A stretch of DNA of 64,000 nucleotides from the NCBI GenBank assembly GCA_930367215.1, contig OV884057.1, positions 106,665,284 to 106,729,283 on the forward strand, read 5' to 3'. The notes below the pieces were generated by a model. The model was not told the origin of the DNA. It did not search any database and saw only the letters and a program-made list of their open reading frames with translations. The translations under genes and the position numbers were made by a program. Positions within the stretch are counted from its first letter, which is position 1. Each line of letters opens with the position of its first letter. This stretch comes from Pollenia angustigena (taxonomy: Eukaryota > Arthropoda > Insecta > Diptera > Polleniidae). Shown here in pieces: positions 33,055 through 42,568 of the stretch.

Positions 33055-33275
33055 TTGGGACGGGCAACCCTCAGCGCAAACCCGCAAAAACACTTCCAGC
33101 CACGCTGTCGATTGCCAGCCAATACATTTTACTTGGGGCGGGCAACCCTCAGCGCAAACCCGCAAAATTTAAATAACATTAAAAGTCAAATATCAGTGTA
33201 TTTTCCAACTATGGATATATTATATATATATATTTAGTCCTTTAAAATTCCCAGTTGGAACATAGGGCCATGGAT
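33055..33275. repeat. GC-rich direct repeats and (TA)n composite, right arm
   Basis: Mirror of 25405-25460 and 25510-25625: two GGGCAACCCTCAGCGCAAAC words, then a TA run and the CCCAGTTGGAACATAGGGCC core. Confidence 0.65.
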
Positions 33276-34174
33276 ATATTGGTGTAACAATAACTAAATT
33301 TGAGGAATATTGTTCACTTAAGACAACTCAAGTCAAATAAACTGATATGCAGAAAGTAAAATTAACAAAGTGTAAGGAAGAATATTCCGACCAATTAAAT
33401 AAAAATCCAAATGTTTTGCAAACAAATTAAGGATTTCGAAAAAACAATCAAATTTCAACAATTTTTGATCTGGAATCAAATGTGGGATTTGAATTAGAAA
33501 ACTAATATTCTCCAAATGAATTGACATCTCCTTCAAGTATGCGCCTATAACTTCGGTTAGCGTTGGGAGCTTATTTTCCATGTACAAAAATTTTTTGCGG
33601 CCGAACAGACAAAGGCTTACTTTTGATAATATAAAAAAGAATTTATTATAAAAAAAACGCCTTTTTAAAGAAAATGTTCAAGATTTTAGTGCATATTTTT
33701 TATTTTTTTAACGCATATTAAGCAAAAACAAGTACTTAATAGAGGTCTGCAAGAATAAATAAAAACAAATTTCAACACACTCATTTGTTTTTTAACTACA
33801 ATGTGTCGAGCACCCAATAATAAAGAAACAAATGAAAGAATAATCAAAGACAAAACGAATAAAAACTCATTCAATTCAGTCAAATCAAGTCAAATGAGTG
33901 AAATATTCATATATAATTTGAATGTAAAATTTCTGTACCTACACATTACGTATGTATGTGTAAGCTTAACTCTTACAAATAAAAGAAGCCACAAGCATAC
34001 ACACATATTATGTCAATGTATTCAAATAAATGTATGGACATTCAATAATTCAAAAGTTATTCGAATATTTTTTGTAAACTTGCTCTCTCTAACGGGTCAT
34101 TCCACTGTTTTGTTATTTATGAATGACTCTTAAATTCATTTACAGTAAACAAGTATTTTATTCAATTCATTCTC

Positions 34175-34480
34175 TCTTATTATACCCTTCACCACACGTG
34201 TAAAGTTTGTCATAACGTTTGTAATTTCCACAATATTGATTTTAGACCCCATAAAGTATATATATTCTGGGTCCATATGAGAAGAGAAGTTGATTTAACG
34301 ATGTCCGTCCGTCCGTCTGACCGTCTGTCCGTCTTACGTTTGATACGTGTTTTCCGGATAATCCAGACATGATAGCGGCTAGGTTATTTTACATTTATGT
34401 TACACACAGTCCACCATTTCTTGCTATTGAAATTCAGCAAGATCGGTCCACAAATGGCTTAGATATGACCAAAAAACCAC
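34175..34480. repeat. Partial GGTGAAGGGTATA-family repeat, right arm
   Basis: Mirror of the left-arm copy; it begins TTATACCCTTCACCACACG. Confidence 0.7.
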
Positions 34481-34687
34481 GACTGCCTCTAATTTTTCCA
34501 AAAAAAATCCCTTGTGGTTGTTGTTTTTTTGTTTTTTTATTTGAACGAGTTGAATTTTAAGCATAAGAAACATGTACACATGCTTGTACATGATTGTTCG
34601 CTTTAATTGAAAAATACATACCTACATATTAAACTAATAATATGACGGAGTATATTATACTATAATTCTTTATTTTTAACAACGTTA

Positions 34688-34767
34688 ATAGCTCAATGGT
34701 CTGGGCGGTTGCCCAAGAAGGTTTGTTTGTTAAATTGCCGGGGTTCAAATCTCGGCATCTCCACCTT
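34688..34767 (+). mobile_element. tRNA-like relic (box A and box B), right arm
   Basis: Mirror of 23912-23990: box A TAGCTCAATGGTCTGGGC and box B GGGTTCAAATCTCGG. Not a functional tRNA because the acceptor stem is missing. Confidence 0.55.
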
Positions 34768-35039
34768 TTCCAAACAGAAAATTTTTTAACTTTTTTTATA
34801 AATATTTCTATAAACGATTTTAAAATTATTCAGCGATTTTTGATTTTTTCATTTTATTAACAATATAAATATGAATCGTTCGCCTTACATGTGAAACAAA
34901 AACCATATTTTACAATTTGTTTTTGGCTTAAATGTAAATACCTAAGGATGTAGTATGTACGAGTATGCAAAAGTTATTTATGTGTATTGGTAGGCATTGT
35001 TTTCATGATTGTTGTTTTTTTCAGTTTCAATTTATACTG

Positions 35040-35135
35040 GCCCCTAGGGCTAGTGAAATTTTATTCACCTCAAAAGTGTCAAAATTTTACTTCCATGAGT
35101 ACTTTGCTACCGTTTCACACACACCCTAACTGTCA
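35040..35135. repeat. Copy of the repeat end seen at 2475-2580
   Basis: GGGCTAGTGAAATTTTATTC to CGTTTCACACACACCC repeats 2482-2575 closely. It sits directly outside the right palindrome arm. Confidence 0.7.
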
Positions 35136-35571
35136 AAAATGGATGGTGTAAAATACACTACAGCTAAATCAGTAGATAAGACATACGTATTAAAATTATG
35201 AAAAATTCGATACACCATAGATATCTATACACAGCTAGATATCTATTTGTAGAAATTACGGGCATTAATAGGACTACACAAGTCGCCAGATGTTTAATTG
35301 AAGCAAGGAGAATTTATTTTTGATTTGGCGACATGGCGATTTTTTTGGTGATTTATTAAATTGTTAAAATCGCCAACTGGCTATTTTTGATGACCTATGA
35401 ATATGTTTTGAAATTCGTAAAATTCAATACTTAGAAATAATATTATTTTAATTCTGGTATTTTTATGAATGAAATTTCAGGCAATCATATGTATGATAGG
35501 TATTTGAAGGTATGTTCAAATGGCTGATGAAGTTAATGAAAATCTTCTAGAAAAGTGTTTTTAGATATAAC

Positions 35572-36980
35572 AAGTTAGAGTGCTATATTCGGCTGTGCCG
35601 AATCTTTGATACCCTCCACCGACAGTTCGAATGTTTAAGGAGTAATATCTGTATGATGTTATTATAATCTTAAACTGTGACGATTTGTTATTAATTATGG
35701 TTTAAGGCAACCAAACTGTTTTCCGGTAGAAGGGTTTATATGGGGCCTAGGGTAAATTATGGACCGATCATCACGAAATTTCACAGCGTCATTTCTAGTC
35801 CTTTAAAACTGTGACGTACCAATTTCTGTTATGATAGCATTATTAATTATGGTTTTAGGTGCACTGAACTGTTTTCCGGGAGTAGGGTTTCTATGGGGCC
35901 TAGGGTAAATTATGTACCGATCTTCACGAAATTTCACAGTATCATTTATAGTCCTATAAAACTGTGACGGGCCAAAATTTGTTATAATTGCATTATTTTT
36001 TACGGTTTTAGGCGTACTAAACTGTTTTCCGGTAGTAGGGTTTATATGGAGCCCAAGGTAAATTATGGACCGATCGTCACGAAATTTCATAGTGTTATTT
36101 CTTGTCCTAAAGAACTGTGACGTACCAAATTTTGTTACGCTAGCGTTATTTTTTACGGTTTTAGGCGTACTAAACTGTTTTCCGGGAGAAGGGTTTATAT
36201 GGGGCCCAGGGTAAATTATAGACCGATCATCACGAAATTACACAGTTTTATTTCTTGTCCTATAAAACTTTGATGTACCAAATTTTGTTATGATAGGATT
36301 ATTTTTTACGTTTTTATGCGTACTAAGTTGTTTTCCGGAAGTATGTTTTATATGGGGCCTATGGTAAATTATGGACCGATCTTCACGAAACTTAACAGTT
36401 TAATTTCTAGTCCTATGTAACTGTGACTTGCCAAAATTTGTAATGATAGCATTGTTAGTTAGGGTTTTAGGCTTAATATACTGTTTTCCGGGAGTAGGTC
36501 TTATATGGGGCCTAGGGTAAATTATCGACGGATCTTCACGAAATTTCACAGCGTGATTTCCAGTTGAATAAAACGAATTGTTGCGAAATCTTATATCATT
36601 CTGTGCATTTTTCCACCATTTATGTTAGTTTTTGTAACAAAATTATCAATTTTTTTTAGGTGGTGGTTCCACATTTTGATTCATAGCTCAGATCCTATTG
36701 AACCGATTTTGCTGAATTTCAATCCCAAGCTGCTTAGGATAACTACAAGCAATTTGACACCAAGTTTGTTGATTTCTTTTGAGTTTTTCGAAAGTGAGCG
36801 TGTTTTCAACAGACGGACAGACGGACAGACAGACGGACATGGCTAAATCGACTTAAAATTACTCAAGGACCCAGAATATATATACTTTATAGGGTCTGAG
36901 ATGAATAGTAAAAAAGTTTCACACGGAATGACAAACTGAATATACCCTCTTCACAACTAATTGTGGTGGAGGGTATAAAA
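35572..36980. repeat. GGTGAAGGGTATA-related element containing six tandem units of about 152 bp
   Basis: It starts AAGTTAGAGTGCTATATTCG (hairpin GGCTGTGCCG) with ATACCCTCCACC. It ends GGTGGAGGGTATAAAAA, so the short subterminal inverted repeat is kept. Unit starts with ACTGTGACG-type words lie near 35674, 35807, 35959, 36113, 36268 and 36420. Each unit includes CTGTTTTCCGG, GGGTTTATATGGGGCC and ATTATGGACCGATC. The 3' part has GACGGACAGACGGACAG. A non-autonomous element with short subterminal inverted repeats and a central tandem array resembles helentron-associated elements, but that is only an inference. Confidence 0.7.
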
Positions 36981-37385
36981 AATCAATAAATAGAATTCCT
37001 TAAAACACGAATATGTTTTAAGTCTATAAACATTTTACATTATACTTATATGTATGTGGCAATTTATTATCACAGATAAAATATGTTGTTGTTAGTGATA
37101 TTTTATAGATTTGTATGAATCCTATCATACATTTAGACGTTTGTGAAACACAATGGAAAAAATTAGCGTTGGTTAATTGGAAAGATAACTAATTAAGTTT
37201 AGGAATACATTTAAAAGCTACAAGGATACGGCAGGTACATAACATTTTAAGGACTTTACTTTGGCTGTCCTTAATATGCGGTTATTACAACTAGTAATGC
37301 CTGTGTTGAAACTATGAACTCCACTAAAACTCGCCTTCGAATTAGAATGCAATACGAACTTCTGGACGCGTTATTAGGAGTTATA
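36981..37385. other. A/T-rich stretch, no gene seen
   Basis: No repeat ends, coding region or RNA signal that I can support. Confidence 0.35.
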
Positions 37386-37643
37386 CAGGCATGTTCTGTA
37401 AATCACAAGATTTCAATTCACTTGTGATTTTGAAATCACAATTGTGATTAATGGGAGTTTTGAAAACCACAAAAGTTTTAACTTAGTTTAAAATGGTGGA
37501 AACAAAAAAGCAAGTAATTTTAAATCGGCGGCCACTTAGCTGACTGGTTTAAAATCACAATTATGAAAAAAGCTTTTTGTCCAGAACACCTTTTTTGTGA
37601 TTTCAAATCACTTTCACAAAAAGTGATTTTCAGAACATGCCTG
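37386..37643. mobile_element. MITE, CAGGCATGTTCTG termini
   Basis: The inverted ends CAGGCATGTTCTG and CAGAACATGCCTG are about 13 bp, with AAATCAC/GTGATTT blocks inside. Related to 19361-19555. Target duplication not clear. Confidence 0.7.
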
Positions 37644-38054
37644 AATGGGAATAGTACATGTTGCACTTCTTTCGTACTTTCGTTGGATAAATGTAATACC
37701 CTCAACAATGTATTCCAAATTAGAAGACAAATAGCGAGTCTTGACGGTGAAGCGTTTTAGATATGTATATAATAAAACTGCAACTATTGTATGTAGTGCA
37801 TTTTTAATATTTGTTTAGTACAAGCCGCAAAAAATCTTTTTTTGCCATTTTATTTATTTATTAGTATTTTAGAGAACACTGCATTTATTCCGAAACATGT
37901 ATTTTGTTTGCAAGGAAATTTTTCGAATTTGACTTAATATTTTGAAAAATTGAAATTCAATTAGTTTTTAAATTCATTACAATTCGATTTTCGTCAAACC
38001 ATTACTTTAATCTAGCTTCTTAGGTATTTTAAATCACATCTTCATGAGTTATAG

Positions 38055-38487
38055 CAAGGCGAATTTATAAAGGTGACCGCATCATGAGATAGAGCTATGC
38101 TAGCTATCCCTTTTTATTGAAAAATACTATGTATTTTGTTTTTGTAAAAAGTTAGAGTGAATGTAAAAAATATTTTTTGAAAATATAAAAAAGGAAATTT
38201 TTTTGTTAATAAAATATACACAATTGCTTAAGAAACTCCTCAACTGCAAATTAATTGTGGCTCCACTTACTCCTTACGCATCTTTAATTTCGTGTGTTTA
38301 TATTTTTTCACTTTTTTTATTTTATATAATTTAAATAAGTTTTTTTCAACTATTTAAATTTTTATTAAATTTTAAATTTGAATTAATTTTTTCACAAAAT
38401 GTTAACAAAGCTTGACATTCAGTATACACACAAAAAATAAACAATAAACAGATGACTGGAAAATGTCACCTTTATGAATTCGCCTTG
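38055..38487. mobile_element. 433-bp MITE, CAAGGCGAATTTATAAAGG ends, TSD AGTTATAG
   Basis: The ends CAAGGCGAATTTATAAAGGT and ACCTTTATGAATTCGCCTTG are inverted with one mismatch. Exact AGTTATAG lies on both sides (38047-38054, 38488-38495). Part of the CAAGG group with 8-bp duplications. Non-coding. Confidence 0.9.
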
Positions 38488-38495
38488 AGTTATAG

Positions 38496-39165
38496 CAATT
38501 TAATAGGCGGCTGTCAAAATTAACTATGTAAAAGGCTGTTTTATTGTTATATTTTTTATACATAAATATTAAACTTTTTAAAAAATATATATATTTTTAA
38601 AAATATTTTAATAACACGATAAATACTGAACTGTTGCTAATTTAGAAACCTTACTAGATATTTAGTTCGTAATAAAAAAAATTATACATAATAATTTTAC
38701 AAAAGTAAACATACTTCTTTTGTAATCAATTTTACTAAAAGTTTCACACAAAAGGAGTTTTTTGAATTTGTCTCAAATGAATGCAAACAAATTTGTGTAG
38801 TTTTTTATGTTTGATAAGTTTTATTTTTTTTTTTTTTCTAAAAACTCTGAGCTGTAAAGACTTTTTTATTGTTATACAATAGAATCGCAAAAAAGTAAAC
38901 CGAAATATTCCAAGGGTTGTTTACTTTTTCGAAATATTAAATATTCTAAGCGATATTGTTAAAAATGCAATAAAGCAAATTTTTCGAAAATAACACACTC
39001 AATTTATTTAAATTACTTATTTTTAATATATTAACTCAGATTTAATTTGCACCGGCTGGTTTAAAGTGCACAACTCCTCTTAAACTACAATTTACGATGC
39101 TACTGTATTTTTAATATAAAAATATTATGCAAAATTAATTCAATATTTTAAATAAAAAAGAAATT
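38496..39165. other. A/T-rich stretch, no gene seen
   Basis: Long A and T runs. No supported feature. Confidence 0.35.
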
Positions 39166-39690
39166 CTAAACTTGCTGCGTTTTTTCTCCATTTTGGTGGG
39201 GTTTTGAAAATGCAAAGTTGACAACACTGACTTGTTTATTAAAGACAACTGTCAAATTGAAGCAAGTCGATACGTCGTGTAAACACCATGATTCATTAAC
39301 ATGATTCAGAGAGCGAAGCAGGTGAAACATGGCATAAGCGGAGTTTAGTGTTTGGTGCAAATAGTCTTGCAAAAATGCAAAATGTCGTAGCTTTTTTATG
39401 AAAACTAAGGGAAACTCTATTTTTGTTGTTGGATGTAACAAATCAGCTATGATATTTTGCATTTTCTCTTTTGCAAGACCATTTGCACCAACCACTGAAC
39501 TCCGCTATTGCGAATAGATTTTTGCACCTGTTCATTGAAAGATTGTTTATGCGGCAGCATAAAAGCGTGCATTTTCTGATAATATTGACAAGTTTTTAAA
39601 GATATAGGAAACCACTTCTGCAAACGTTCTAAAGAGTAGAAAAGACGACTTCCTCTCAATTCAAGATTATTTTGGAACGAATTCATAATA
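39166..39690 (-). pseudogene. N-terminal fragment of a carnitine/choline acyltransferase-like gene
   Basis: Two minus-strand frames are joined by a frameshift near 39470. The first reads LERLQKWFPISLKTCQYYQK, resembling the family's N-terminal LPxxPVPxLxxTxxxYL segment. The second reads GLAKEKMQNIIADLL, then EFPLVF and QDYLHQTLNSAYAM, resembling the RxPLVxxSSP...QDY...QLxYAA part. Enzymes of this family move acyl groups between CoA and carnitine or choline. The matches are patchy and the frame is broken, so this is a relic. It lies upstream, on the minus strand, of the C-terminal fragment at 1.7-1.95 kb, 37 kb away. Confidence 0.45.
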
Positions 39691-40069
39691 TTTTCAAATA
39701 TTCGTCAACATGATGGCTGTCATGTCAATAAGTAATCAACAGAATTTTGGAAACGTGGAAACCCACTCCATTATTATTTTACTCCGAATTAGTTTGAAGG
39801 AGATTTTACAAGTACTAAATACATTTTTTTTATTATATTCGGACTTTCTACTCCTTTCCTGTTTTTGCAGTACATATGGAAAATACTTTACATGAACAAA
39901 TGAATTTTAAGTATGTACCTTGTATTTTTGTAGGTTAAAATTTTTGTTTTTAAAAATAAAAAAAATGATTTAGTACTATTGGGGCCGAAAAAGTACGGTT
40001 TTAAAAATTCGTTGGTACGATATTGGTTTTCTCATTTATCATTGCTTTTACACAAAATGTATTGAGTAA

Positions 40070-40208
40070 GTGCCGGTTCGCACACGGCAAGTTTGACTCG
40101 TCAAGTCTTGATCTTTAAGGAGAGAAGGGAAAAGAGGATGCCATATCTTTTTCCCTCTCTCCTAAAAACTCAAGACTTGACGAGTTAAGCTTACACACGA
40201 ACCGGCAC
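40070..40208. mobile_element. 139-bp MITE, GTGCCGGTTCG ends, TSD TAA
   Basis: The inverted ends GTGCCGGTTCG and CGAACCGGCAC continue inward to GACTCGTCAAGTCTTGA. TAA sits on both sides (40067-40069, 40209-40211), matching the TWA preference of PIF/Harbinger elements. The flanks read like the repeat at 40324 (ATTGAGCAAGAGAGAATACG), an approximate empty site. Confidence 0.8.
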
Positions 40209-40248
40209 TAAGAGAGAATACGGATAGAAAATCTGACAAGCGTCGGTA

Positions 40249-40946
40249 AAGGCCAGTTTACACGGTAATACATTATATAACGACATAATGTAGAAAGAGA
40301 GAAATCACATCATGTAAAAGCAAAATGTATTGAGCAAGAGAGAATACGAACACAAAATATGACAAGCGGTAGGTAAATGCTTTTTTTCTAAACCATTTTA
40401 GTAACTTATCTACAAAGTATATTTATACCAAGTACATGAAAGTCTACGACAATTCAACAATAAAAAAAACAACATTCATTTTGTTTGTGTAAAAACATTT
40501 GATACTGTCAAACAGCCAAACATAAAGAAAACAAAAAAAATCATGGCGCACTAAAATGTAAGCAAATTTTGTCACTATCGAAAATAAAACAACTGAACAG
40601 TTGATCACTTGCATGTACTTGTAATAAATATACTTTGCTTATGTATTCTCATCACACCAGAGGTGTATTTTAGCAGATTATATTGAAGGTGGTAGCATTT
40701 TTAAAAAATTACAAAAACAACTAAAATCAACTCGGGGATTTTTCATGTTGTTTTTGTAAAAAATTAAAACTGCAACCATCTGTTTTTTTTTTTGTTATTA
40801 TTTTTGATTTTACTTATACCATCCGTGTAAACATGAATTTTACTTACAAAAGAATTTTATTTTTTTCTTTTAAATACGGAGAGAATTTCATAATATTTTG
40901 ATTCTACAAAGTCGTAATACATTGTATCACCGTGTAAACTGGCCTT
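40249..40946. mobile_element. Mariner-type MITE (TIR AAGGCCAGTTTACACGGTAA), carrying a nested MITE
   Basis: The complete inverted ends AAGGCCAGTTTACACGG and CCGTGTAAACTGGCCTT lie between TA dinucleotides (40247-40248, 40947-40948), as for Tc1/mariner insertions. The interior matches 6430-6880. The extra length comes from the insertion at 40413-40637. Confidence 0.75.
40413..40637. mobile_element. 225-bp MITE, CAAAGTATATTTATA ends, 8-bp TSD
   Basis: Inverted ends CAAAGTATATTTATACC and AATAAATATACTTTG. The flanks CTTATCTA (40405-40412) and CTTATGTA (40638-40645) differ at one base. The homologous position at 6580-6592 reads AACTTATGTATTC without the insert, a direct empty site. Its ends are close to those of the 2695-2953 MITE. 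Confidence 0.9.
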
Positions 40947-40948
40947 TA

Positions 40949-41510
40949 TGGCGATTTCTTTTCTGAGAAAAATGTTCGTTTGTACAAAAAACTAAAACTG
41001 TGGGAAAAATTTTCAAGTTCTTTTGTGAATATGTTGATGGAAAACATGCAAAACATGTTGCATATTTTACCCTTACTTTTACTTAAGGTGTTCATACTGC
41101 CCTGTTCTACAACTTTGGTACTTTCTACCTTCTTTGTACAACAAATGCTTTATTTTGTTTAACATAATTCATACCGCTCATAATTTTGTAAAAAATTTGT
41201 TTTAAAGCAAAATAAAGAAATATTTACACATTAAAATCAAAAAAGTCTATTTATATTATAATCGTTTTAATTTTTATAAGCCATTAGTGATGTTAATATT
41301 TGTTTCCAGAAACCGCTTAAATAGCTTTAAGAATCGCTCATTAAGTACATTAATGATGAAAGTTGTAATATAATAATAGTTGTAAATAAAAGCACTAATT
41401 GTGTTCTATTGATATTGCCCAACATGTAACACTTCGAGTGATTATAGGTAACATTAGAAAATGTAACATGTATATACTGTAACATATTTTTCTCAGAAAA
41501 GAAATCGCCA
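40949..41510. mobile_element. 562-bp MITE, TGGCGATTTCTTTTC ends, TSD TTA
   Basis: TGGCGATTTCTTTTCTGAGA at the left is inverted at the right as TCTCAGAAAAGAAATCGCCA. TTA lies on both sides (40946-40948, 41511-41513). Harbinger-type by target site. No transposase. Confidence 0.85.
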
Positions 41511-41925
41511 TTAGGTAATTTCTATGTTCGAAAAAGTATCTAATAATTTTGTTAAAATTACAAAGAAACTTTGAAAATTTACCAATGATAGCAAAGTTAG
41601 TTTATATTTGTATTTGAGAAAAGTTATCTAAGTTAAATTTTGTACAAGAACATAGGTTTTAGGTAAATTCGTTACTTGTTTTTAAAAAAAGCATTTAAAA
41701 AAACTCTATATTATTTTTAATTTCTTTATATGTATTGTATTTATCAATTCATAACGTGTAGCAATAAATTTAATGATCTACTGAAACTTTTTGTTGTATA
41801 TTAGAGTGGCATTGAAAAATTTGTTTTGAGGTTTCTTAAAGTTCCAGGCGGTTTTTAGTGCACATTTGAGGTCAAAGAATTAAAACTAATTTTGTCTTTA
41901 AAATCCATATTGATCCAGCATCCAT
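41511..41925. other. A/T-rich stretch, no gene seen
   Basis: Nothing recognisable between the MITE and the GC-rich repeat. Confidence 0.35.
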
Positions 41926-42010
41926 AGACCTGCGCCGTCAAGTTTTGTCAGCGGCGGCGGCTTGCAAAAATATTGCCGGCGGCGGCTCAAAGCCGGCTAA
42001 AGTCGACTTA
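41926..42010. repeat. GC-rich (CGG-type) repeat end, inverted relative at 60437-60550
   Basis: GACCTGCGCCGTCAAG and GCGGCGGCGGCTT blocks resemble the reverse complement of 60440-60550 (AAGCCGTCAAAACGCAGGTC). Such CG-rich ends are unusual in this DNA and probably mark termini of one element family. Confidence 0.55.
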
Positions 42011-42568
42011 AATTTATGCCCAATTTTCAGGATAATATTTAAATCAATATTAAGCAGGGTTCGAAAATATTCATGTATGCATACTAAAAATCCAACATAC
42101 ATGATAAACTGACATAAATAATGCTTGCAAAGTTTTTTGTTATATTCTCCTACTGTAAAATACTTAGCTAAGAATTGTTTTTATTTTTAAGCACATGAAT
42201 ACAGTTGTTTTTTATTTTCCAGTTTGTACATATGCGCGTATGTGGATAGTGAGAAGTAAGAAATTCCAAATACAAAAATATGAGAGGCTAATCGTTGCAC
42301 TCATAATTTTGTATTCTCTGTTGTGTTTTGCTTTATTATCATTTAAAAACACAAAAAATCTCTTGCTTCATTTGTTCTTGTTGAAATTTAACAGTTAAAT
42401 AGTATTTGTAGCCTTGATTTGTACATGATAAAATTGTTTTTTTAAGCGCCGTTTATTCATGGTGCTTTTATACATAAAGAAAATAAAAACACTTGCAACT
42501 TTATTTTGAACAATTACAAATATGACAACAGTGCAAATTTGATTTTGAAGTGAACAACTTGTATTGAA

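Larger units (their letters stand above)
29442..35026. repeat. Right arm of the giant palindrome (about 5.6 kb)
   Basis: Reverse complement of 23646-29237. The match ends at GTTTTTTTCAGTTT near 35026. Beyond it the flanks differ: the Penelope side on the left, a GGGTGTGTG-family end on the right. Confidence 0.9.

Noticed and set aside
34688..34767. Functional tRNA gene in the palindrome
   Set aside because: Box A, box B and the T-arm are fine, but there is no matching 5' acceptor strand for CATCTCC and the anticodon arm is unclear.
35665..36570. 152-bp units as a possible array of genes or short proteins
   Set aside because: The antisense open frame with repeated peptides is only the tandem repeat read through; it has no start context, and stops fall in neighbouring units.
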